Assembly: GCA_036010965.1 (NCBI GenBank)
Contig: DASCMO010000206.1
Span: 1 to 7,937, forward strand
Length of the DNA stretch: 7,937 bases
Direction of reading: 5' to 3'
From: GCA-2686265 sp036010965
Lineage (GTDB): Bacteria > Planctomycetota > UBA1135 > GCA-002686595
Shown here in pieces: positions 1-5,693 of this stretch; positions within the stretch are counted from its first letter, which is position 1; every line of letters starts with the position of its first letter. Below the pieces are notes generated by a model that did not search any database, had not been told where the DNA came from, and saw only the letters and a program-made list of their open reading frames with translations. The translations under genes and the position numbers were made by a program.

Positions 1-115
1 CCAGGCGCCACCAGGCGCCACCAGGCGCCACCAGGCGCCACCAGGCGCCACCAGGCGCCACCAGGCGCCACCAGGCGCCACCAGGCGCCACCAGGCGCCA
101 CCAGGCGCCACCAGG
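1..115. repeat. 10-bp tandem array (CCAGGCGCCA)n, left end
   Basis: Eleven perfect copies of CCAGGCGCCA followed by CCAGG, with no mismatches. The unit contains the 6-bp palindrome GGCGCC. Because 10 is not a multiple of 3, each forward frame gives the same cyclic decapeptide (GATRRHQAPP) and each reverse frame gives another (APGGAWWRLV), so the array has no stop in any of the six frames. The window begins inside the array, so its true length is unknown. The same array in the same orientation closes the right end of the window. It could be a host minisatellite, an array carried by a mobile element, or a collapsed assembly repeat. Confidence 0.97.
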
Positions 116-587
116 ATGATGCCGACGCCGCCGATGAGATCTGCGATGAGTTCACCAGCGGCGCTGATGGCGAGCCTGAGACCTCCCGCGGCGACGAGGA
201 GAGCACCAGCGACGCTCACGAAGATCCTGACCGTTCCGCTGATGTGGCCGACGAAAAGCAGGACTGCACGATTCAGTTCTGACATTTTTCGGCGGATGTT
301 GAACGGCCTGCTGGTGAGCAAGAAGCTGATCTGCGAAGCCAAGCGCGTGGAGATCAGCGAGGATTCGTCCTTCGGCCTTGAGACGGAGTGATCGTCAGAT
401 CGCCTGCTTGGAGGCGAATTGTGGCGACGACTTACTCAGGGAGCTGATGATGATGGAGGAGCTGAGGGTGTGTGTGCAGTGGAGGGCTTTGACGGAAGAC
501 ACGTTCGACCGGCTGAATGACGACCAGATGAATGAACACCCCGTGCTGGTCGAGGACGAGGGTATCGATTCTTCCCATACTTGGTAG
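115..587 (+). pseudogene. unrecognised acidic coding-like sequence split over three frames
   Basis: Directly after the array an open frame (115-282, TGA at 280) encodes an acidic stretch beginning DDADAADEICDEF, rich in Asp, Glu, Ser and Thr. This frame is also open back through the whole array. From about 275 to 391 a second frame gives SDIFRRMLNGLLVSKK... with almost only G/C third bases. From about 378 to 587 a third frame gives a polar acidic tail containing RALTEDTFDRLNDDQ and ending at TAG 585. The hand-over between frames with coding-like composition suggests one gene broken by two frameshifts, or short exons. I recognise no family. The region might be a host gene next to the array, the 3' part of another mobile element, or chance open frames. 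No convincing start codon is seen; a TTG at 378 and an ATG at 116 exist but look incidental. Confidence 0.35.
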
Positions 588-865
588 CGCGCCATTCTTC
601 TGCGTGGGTGTTGGGTTCGACTTGGAGCGGGCTGGGATAAGGTTTGTGATATCGTTCCAATCTATTTTCCCGCTTCACCCATCAGTCCGCTGTGTCCCCA
701 ACCCACATCCCAGCCCGACCATCGCCTCTCCCGACTCGCCACACAGACCCCGACCCTTATATATTCCGTTCAGTCCCCGCTTCATGTTATACGTTTACCC
801 CATGTGGCTAAAGCTGGTGCTCGACTGGCTCTATGTGATCACCATGTTGTTCAATAAGTACGGTG

Positions 866-871
866 AATAAA
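866..871 (+). promoter_or_regulatory. possible poly(A) signal AATAAA
   Basis: A perfect AATAAA hexamer lies in the low-GC stretch about 280 bases downstream of the stop at 585-587. The hexamer is the canonical polyadenylation signal of many eukaryotes. It can occur by chance in AT-richer DNA, no downstream GT-rich element is obvious, and the host is unknown. Confidence 0.2.
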
Positions 872-873
872 GG

Positions 874-954
874 AATGGCTCAGTGTGCTGTGAGTAAGTT
901 GTTCCAAGTGTACGCCGCGTTCGAGGATTATGTGTTCGAAGACTAATGGCTCAG
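874..954. repeat. 10-bp direct repeat AATGGCTCAG flanking 61 bp
   Basis: AATGGCTCAG occurs at 874-883 and again at 945-954 in the same orientation, with 61 bp between them. Inside, GTTCGAGGA and GTTCGAAGA form a second, shorter direct repeat (about 919-941). The arrangement looks like a target-site duplication around a tiny insertion, or a remnant of a tRNA-derived SINE (TGGCTCAGT resembles an A box, GTTCGA a B-box core). No tRNA cloverleaf can be folded. The repeat is observed; its meaning is open. Confidence 0.5.
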
Positions 955-958
955 GGCG

Positions 959-1282
959 GTGTTCAATGTTTACGATGAGATCGAGGAAACTGCATCAATG
1001 ATGGCCCAGTATGCTGGGAGGGCCGCGGCCTTCCCCAGCTTCCGTGGCTACTTCCACACCGGTGCTGGGAGGATGTCAAGCCGTATTTTCGCCTTGTTCG
1101 GTAGCGCGGATACCCCTTGCTCCGCGGACGAGGGGTTTCGTCGTTTCGGCTCCACCGCTGTTGATGGTGGGGGGAGCTGCATCACTGATACAATCACTCA
1201 TGACGCCCTTGCGCCTGGCAACGATCGCTGTGCCGCGGGATCTACTCCCTATGATGTGCCTGACCCGGTTGCTAAAGACCGG
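959..1282. other. unassigned stretch upstream of the partial endonuclease copy
   Basis: Two overlapping forward frames are open here (959-1315 and 1011-1358), but neither gives a recognisable domain. By position this stretch would hold the N-terminal half of copy A's endonuclease. The expected blocks (the FNCNSL strand and the catalytic LETK motif seen at about 4380 and 4485 in the complete copy) are absent in all three forward frames. A short block at 1138-1185 (GF...DGGG) faintly recalls the FPGFEVHR...DGGG region of the complete copy, too weakly to call homologous. A direct repeat TGCTGGGAGG occurs near 1013 and 1064. Confidence 0.3.
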
Positions 1283-2176
1283 AGTGGATCAGCCGGCGCG
1301 CGTTCGTCTGCGTAGACCTCAACCTGCACAACCGGGTGTGGGATACCACTTGCGCTGACTCGACGATGGCCTCCGATAGCGCCGTGACGCGGCGGCTGCT
1401 GGAGTGGGTCGAGCGCAACGGGCGGAAGATTGTCAACGACGGGCGGCCCACCTTCAGGAGCTGGTCGAAGAAGGGCAGTGCGCCCGGCCGCGTCATCACG
1501 ACACCGGACGTCACGATCGCTCCCGCCGGCAACTTCGGCACGAAGTGGACGGAGCTGCTCGACTGGGGCAGCGACCACATGGCGATCGTCACCGAGTTCT
1601 GTGCCGGCGGCCTGCTGCAGAATGACGACGCGGGGCGGCCGAAGTGGCGCCTCAAGAACACCTTCTTGAGGCGGCTTCACGAAGTGCGTCGAGGAGGAGC
1701 TCAAGAAGCCTTGCGCGGCTGACGCGAATGCGGACGTGCTGAACAAAATCTTCTGCAATGCGCTAATGAAGGGCGCGCACAAGCGCATCGGGCAGAGCAG
1801 AGGCAAGGGGAGGGCGGCGAAGTGCTGGTGGACCAACGAGGTGGCGGAGGCGGTGAAGACGCGGAGAGATGCGAGGAAGAAGGCGGCGAAGAGCGGCGTG
1901 CGGGAGGATGTGAGCGCATGGAGGCGAGCGGAGCGCGCGTGTAAGAAGCTGATCCGGTCCCAGAAGGCACGGACGTGGCGGGAATTCATGTCGTACATCG
2001 ACCAGGACACAGACCTCGGGCGCGTGCGCAATTCCCTCTCCGGCCAGCGGTCCGCGCCGCGGAAGATCCCGCCGCTGTTCGAGAAGTCCACCACGCCAGA
2101 CGGTCTGGACGAGACGACGGTGTTGACGAAGGACACCGACAAGGCCGAGGCCTTCGCTCGAGGCTACGCAGCGAGC
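1283..2176 (+). pseudogene. partial, diverged non-LTR retrotransposon copy (copy A): endonuclease C-terminal half plus linker
   Basis: This fragment is collinear with 4758-5653 of the main element over about 890 bases and roughly 60% identical in protein by eye. It reads in one frame from WISRRAFVCVDLNLHNRVWD to about 1668 and then, after a single-base shift near 1670, in another frame from GFTKCVEEEL to GYAAS, stop TGA 2177. Endonuclease landmarks are VDLNLHN (catalytic Asp and Asn, 1315-1323), TTPDVT, and LLDWGSDHMAIV with the catalytic SDH (His codon 1576-1578). A charged, tryptophan-containing linker follows (WWTNEVAEAVKTRRDARKK). Relative to copy B it has small in-frame indels near 1705 and 2017. 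It lacks the N-terminal half of the endonuclease and all of the reverse transcriptase, and homology stops exactly at the GYAA before the RT domain. It is an old relative of the main element, not a recent duplication. Confidence 0.85.
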
Positions 2177-2489
2177 TGAGCTGCTCGTCATAGCGATCGC
2201 GGCGGTGCTGATCGCGGCGATTGGGGCGGCGGCGCGGTGGTGGCGGCGCAGCGGGGGGCGCACCGCGCGACTCGCAGCGACGCTGATCGCTCTCCTTAGC
2301 TTCACGCCCGCCCCGCCGCCGCCGTCAGCCCTCCACCGCGGTGGGCGCACCGCCGCCTGCGTTGGGGTGTGTGCCGACGCTGCTGCGCGCGGTGCCGCAC
2401 TCACCCGGCAACGCCGGGGACTCAGCCGGCAACGCCGGCGGGCTGCGGCGCCGCCGCATCAGCGCTGGCCTCGACCGAGGACGGGCTGA
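2175..2489 (+). CDS. hypothetical frame with a possible membrane segment
   Basis: The frame is open across the end of copy A and ends at TGA 2487. It begins with a strongly hydrophobic stretch, ELLVIAIAAVLIAAIGAAA (2178-2234), followed by RWWRR and a second hydrophobic block, LAATLIALLSFTPAP, then a basic low-complexity tail. This would fit a signal anchor or a two-helix membrane protein. In very GC-rich DNA, runs of Ala, Leu and Val codons often make such segments by chance, and there is no ATG; a GTG at 2205 lies inside the first helix. The tail overlaps the next frame. No family is recognised. Confidence 0.2.
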   Translation, partial: AELLVIAIAAVLIAAIGAAARWWRRSGGRTARLAATLIALLSFTPAPPPPSALHRGGRTAACVGVCADAAARGAALTRQRRGLSRQRRRAAAPPHQRWPRPRTG

Positions 2490-2893
2490 TGGGCGGCCTG
2501 ACCGGCACGCACAAGCGCCTTGTCGACGGGAGGGACTGGCGCGCGAACATACGCCCGCCTGAGTTATGCACGCCGCCGCCTAGCGATGACGGTCGTGAAT
2601 TCGGTGGCAGCCGCGGCCGCCGCAGCATTGGCACCGGACGGTGTACGCCCACGGCGACACCGCAGGTGAGCATGCGGTGCCACATGTGCGACGCGACGGG
2701 CGTGGGGCCGTTGACGATCAACCCCAACGACCCCGACATGGCAGTGTGCAAACAGTGCATCGCCGAGTTCCGCCGCGGGAAGCAGACGCCGCGAATGGAA
2801 GCCGTGAGTGGAAGGTCGGCGGCGGCGGCACCGCCAACCGTGAAAAGTGAGCCGCGCGCACGGCGGGCGCGGCGCCGACACAATCATCCTTAG
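2369..2893 (+). CDS. hypothetical protein with CX2C-X19-CX2C zinc-binding pattern
   Basis: This frame runs to TAG 2891. Its second half looks most like real coding sequence: TEDGLMGGLTGTHKRLVDGR, then RCHMCDATGVGPL..., NPNDPDMAVCKQC and IAEFRRGKQTPR (about 2671-2805), followed by a basic tail (SEPRARRARRRHNHP). The cysteine pairs CHMC and CKQC are 19 residues apart, a spacing known from GATA-like and other treble-clef zinc fingers, but the GATA signature residues between them are missing. The first third is low complexity, and the TTG/GTG-type start is not credible, so the true start could be ATG 2489 or later. It could be a nucleic-acid-binding ORF1 piece of a mobile element or a host gene fragment. 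Function unknown. Confidence 0.35.
   Translation: MCRRCCARCRTHPATPGTQPATPAGCGAAASALASTEDGLMGGLTGTHKRLVDGRDWRANIRPPELCTPPPSDDGREFGGSRGRRSIGTGRCTPTATPQVSMRCHMCDATGVGPLTINPNDPDMAVCKQCIAEFRRGKQTPRMEAVSGRSAAAAPPTVKSEPRARRARRRHNHP
2405..2438. repeat. two direct copies of a small hairpin, CCGGCAACGCCGG
   Basis: CCGGCAACGCCGG occurs at 2405-2417 and 2426-2438, a 21-bp period. Each copy is itself an inverted repeat (CCGGC, loop AAC, GCCGG). Because the period is a multiple of three it also repeats in protein (PATPGTQPATPAG). It is either a micro-duplication in coding sequence or a tandem pair of small stem-loops. Confidence 0.6.
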
Positions 2894-3065
2894 CGAGCCA
2901 GGTGGCGCGCGCAACAGTGGCCCGCCGCGCCGCTAGAGTGTGGCGCAGGCGGCCCCCCATCTACAACATGCCACTGTGTCGGCACCTTCCCCAACAATGT
3001 GAGTTGGCATCCCAACTCTCAACAAAAGGCCGAAGAGTCGGCACTCTCTAACCACAACAAGTCGG
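2894..3065. other. intergenic gap, no gene seen
   Basis: No coding-like frame is seen on either strand. The second half is less GC-rich and contains A-rich spacers (CAACAAAAGG, CCACAACAAG) around a cluster of short hairpins. It lies between the zinc-finger-like frame and the broken coding region that precedes the main element, so it may hold a 5' untranslated or promoter region, but no known promoter motif is recognised. Confidence 0.4.
3001..3047. repeat. cluster of short perfect hairpins
   Basis: GAGTTGG (3001-3007) pairs perfectly with CCAACTC (3012-3018) across a 4-base loop. GCCGA (3029-3033) pairs with TCGGC (3038-3042) across AGAG. AGAGT (3034-3038) pairs with ACTCT (3043-3047) across CGGC. 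The last two stems overlap and exclude each other, so a switch between folds is possible on paper. There is no T-run, so it is not a bacterial-type terminator. Confidence 0.5.
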
Positions 3066-3228
3066 ATGCAATGGTTTGATCCCGGTTGCATCATGAGTAT
3101 CGGCAGTTTTTCGTGCTCACCCGGCGCCGTGCTCGACGGGAAGACGACGCCGCCCGTCGTGGCAGCGGCGCCGCCGCCCGCCGCCGCGCTGCCGCTGCAC
3201 TCCCCCCGCTCCGCCGCCGCCTCGGCGA

Positions 3229-3765
3229 CGGTGGACGCTCGCACGCCGGCTGGTGCTGCTCGGTGCGACGGTGGCGCTGCTGCTCACGCCCGCCGCGTAG
3301 TGGGCGCAGCGGCTGCACCGCCGGCGAGCAACCACCGGCGGTCCCGCCGCCGGCAGCGGCGGAGTCGCAACGAAGCGGCGTTGGCGGGGCACGGCGTCGA
3401 CGGCGAAGACCCTCGCGTTCGCCGCGTCGATCGTGTGCAACGGCATATTCCTCGCCACCATCTCGCTGTGCAACCTGGCCGGCGTGATGTACTCCCCCAT
3501 CGCTCGGCTTTGATTCAACGCTGGGCTACCCCGGCGAGGGGTCGGCGAAGCCGCCTCCGCGGAGAAGGGGTGCCGCCGCAGCCGCTGGCGCAGGCGACGA
3601 CACTCAGAAGAAGACAGAGCACCAGCAGGCGGTGGGGCGGAGGGCGGACCAAGCCTATAGGGAGCGGGACAGAGACCTGAAGACGCGCGCAGTCCGAAGA
3701 CATGTTGGTATCCGTCATCCTTGCGGTAGAGGAGTCATTCTTCACCGCCGCTCGCGCCGCAGGAG
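3229..3765 (+). pseudogene. broken coding-like sequence upstream of the element's N-terminal region
   Basis: Pieces of credible coding sequence appear in successive frames. The first (about 3241-3508) has two hydrophobic stretches, RRLVLLGATVALLLTP and TLAFAASIVCNGIFLATISL, separated by a TAG at 3298. The second (about 3509-3690) continues GFDSTLGYPGEGSAK and a charged stretch, AYRERDRDLKTRA. The third (about 3690-3789) reads SEDMLVSVILAVEESFF. Joining them needs single-base shifts near 3508, 3690 and 3775, after which the reading meets the N-terminal region of the main element. They could be the start of the element's own polyprotein or ORF1, or a decayed host membrane-protein gene. The composition argument is weak because any GC-rich frame yields Ala, Arg and Leu; only the last two pieces look convincing. 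Confidence 0.3.
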
Positions 3766-4364
3766 TTGCTGAAGCGTAAGAAGCGGTCACATCAGGTGCC
3801 GCCTGACAGCACGCTGATCCAGCAGCTGGTGCCCGGCGCCACTGTCACGCGCGCGCGGGCGCTCATCCCGGACGCGCGCGGCGCCGCGCCGGAGAGTGTG
3901 CAGGAGGAGATCGACGGGGAGAAGGTCCATGTGCGGCGGTGGATCGTTGAGGTGAAGGGCAAGGCACCAAATCTCGCCGCCACAGGGATCAACGCGCGGT
4001 TGTTCGGCGACGAGGCGCGGGTGCTCGTCGAATGGAGACGGGAGTGGCACACGTCAAACCACCCTCGCGATGTCGCCCGCGGGGTATCGAAGGATGTGCA
4101 ACAGGCCTCGAGCAGGTGCAGAAGGACACGATGATCATCAACAGCGGCGTGACGGAAGTTGGCAAGCACCGCGTCGAGACCGCCCTGTAGGAGCGGGAGG
4201 AGAAACGAACAAAGGATAGGGATGACTTGGAGAAGCAGATGGGGAGGACAGAGGAAGACTAGAGGCGGCGCAGGGATAATGCGCGGGAAAGGGAAAAGGC
4301 GCTACAGCGGAGGAAGGAGCAGAGGCAAGCGCCTGGCGCGAAGGTGCGGAAGTGGGACGTGTCG
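3766..4364 (+). pseudogene. N-terminal region of the retrotransposon protein, charged and coiled-coil-like
   Basis: The first part (to about 4104) reads KKRSHQVPPDSTLIQQLVPG..., then EEIDGEKVHVRRWIVEVKG and LFGDEARVLVEWRREW, a mixed alpha/beta-looking stretch I do not recognise. After a one-base deletion near 4105 it continues in another frame: LEQVQKDTMIINSGVTEVGK, then a Glu/Arg/Lys-rich helix (EREEKRTKDRDDLEKQ and DNAREREKALQRRKEQ) that leads without a gap into the endonuclease. TAG codons at 4188 and 4260 interrupt the helical part. Such charged helical segments are common in the nucleic-acid-binding or self-associating N-terminal parts of LINE proteins; that role is inferred here. The TTG at 3766 is not a believable start and the true start is unknown. 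Confidence 0.5.
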
Positions 4365-5693
4365 ATGGCGAAGATAATCCAGTTCAACTGCAATTCGCTC
4401 GGCGTGGACAAAGCGCTGCGCGGGCCGATGGTGGCCGAGATCAGGAGGGAATTGAACGAGCACGCCCCGCACATCCTCATCCCACTCGAAACGAAGCTGA
4501 AGAAGAAGGACCCGACGCCGCACTTCCCAGGCTTTGAGGTGCACCGCGCCGACCGCAGTGCGGGCGAAGCGGACGGCGGCGGCATCATGATTCTCGTCGC
4601 CGAGGGCGTGCAGTGGACAGCGAAGAAGTGGCTCCTCGCGCCGGAGTCATGCGTGGGGACAGAGGCGGCGGGCGTGCGCATCTACCAGCACAACGCGAAG
4701 CCCTTCGACGTCGTCGCGATCTACAACCGCCCGAAGACAAAGCTGCAGTTTGACCCCGCGTGGATCGGCGCGCGTGCGCACGTGTTCGGAGACCTCGATC
4801 TCCACAACCGAGCGTGGGACAAGACGTGCTCCGACAGAACGATCGCGGATGACGCGCCGGTGACGCGGCGGCGGCTGGCGTGGGTCGAGAACAACGGCCG
4901 TACCATCCTCAACGATGGGAGACCGACGTACTCCAGTGGTTCGAAGAAATCCGCCGCGGCCGGCCGCGTGCTGACCTTGCCGGACCTGACCATCACCGCC
5001 CCCGGCACGACGGGCGCGAAGTGGATCGACCTCCTCGACTGGGGCAGCGACGACTACGCGATCGTGTCGCAGATCCCGGCGGGCGGTCCACTGCTGCGCA
5101 ACGACCCGCCGCGGCTGCGATTGTCGCTGAAGAAGGCGGATTGGGCGGGCTTCACGACTTGCATCGAGGAGCAGCTGTCGGTGCGCAAGGGCGCAAATGC
5201 GGACGTCCTCAACAAAGTGTTCGTCAATGCGGTCCTGAAAGCGGCACACAAGTTCATCGGACAGAGCAAGGGGAAGGGGAAGAAGTCGAGGATCTGGTGG
5301 TGCAAGGAGACGGAGGAGGCGGTGCAGTGGTGGAAGATGGCGAGGAAGAAGGCGGAGAAGACTGGGGCGAGGGAGGATATCGCAGCGTGGAGGAGGGAGG
5401 AGCGGCTGTGCAAGAATATCATACGGCGGGCGAAGGCGCGCGCGTGGCAGGACTTCGCGTCGAAGCTCGACAAAGACGCAGACCTGAACCAAGTCTGGCG
5501 CGTGCGCCACAGCCTCTCTGGCAAGGGGCAGGCGAAGCGCAAGATGCCGCCGCTCGTCGAGACCAGCACGACGGAGGACGGCGAGAAGAAGACGGATATT
5601 ATCACAACGGGACGCGGAGAAAGCGGAGCTCTTCGCCCGCGGCTACGCAGCGGTGTCGGATGTTACCCAAGCCTCGGGCCAGGGCAGCGATGA
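4344..5693 (+). pseudogene. retrotransposon AP-like endonuclease domain and linker (copy B)
   Basis: The endonuclease starts at MAKIIQFNCNSLG (ATG 4365) and spans about 230 residues, the normal size of this domain, which nicks target DNA to prime reverse transcription. Visible landmarks are FNCNSL, PLETK with the catalytic Glu (4488-4490), a DGGG loop, VVAIYNRP, GDLDLHN (4788-4808), LTLPDLT and LLDWGSDDYAIV (5031-5066). Two positions depart from the family: the Asn of GDxN is Asp (4797-4799) and the His of SDH is Asp (5052-5054), so catalysis is probably lost. The linker has repeated Trp and Lys/Arg (IWWCKETEEAVQWW). The frame stays open to 5693, but real coding ends at an extra G near 5610, after which the sequence continues one frame later with DAEKAELFARGYAAVS. 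The fragment at 1283-2176 is its relative. Confidence 0.85.

Larger units (their letters stand above)
588..958. other. lower-GC, probably non-coding stretch
   Basis: This stretch is visibly poorer in G+C than its surroundings and contains a pyrimidine-rich tract (about 655-770), a TATA-like run TTATATATT at 757-765, an AATAAA hexamer at 866-871 and a 10-bp direct repeat. An open frame covers 532-870 and ends in a hydrophobic segment (about residues 85-105), but its composition is not clearly coding and it resembles nothing I know. The contents would fit a 3' flank plus a promoter region, but nothing proves either role. Confidence 0.4.

Noticed and set aside
1..115. CRISPR array
   Set aside because: The repeats are contiguous 10-bp units with no spacers, and no cas gene is present.
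870..960. tRNA gene
   Set aside because: A-box-like and B-box-like strings occur, but the flanks of GTTCGA do not pair as a T arm and no acceptor stem forms.
1249..2142. Long reverse-strand open frame (297 codons) opposite copy A
   Set aside because: It is the mirror of a recognisable endonuclease-linker sequence on the plus strand; long antisense frames are expected in GC-rich coding DNA and this one shows no domain.
2175..3300. Homology between the hydrophobic segments near 2262-2310 and 3250-3297 (LAATLIALLSFTPAP versus LGATVALLLTPAA)
   Set aside because: The likeness is short and built from Ala/Leu/Val codons that recur by chance in GC-rich DNA; the surrounding sequence does not align.
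3515..3790. Reverse-strand lipoprotein-like frame (hydrophobic stretch followed by Cys)
   Set aside because: It lies opposite plus-strand pieces with better coding character, the context is eukaryotic, and no other support exists.
4647..5510. Long reverse-strand open frame (287 codons) opposite the endonuclease
   Set aside because: Arg/Leu/Pro-rich shadow of the real plus-strand coding sequence; no motif of its own.
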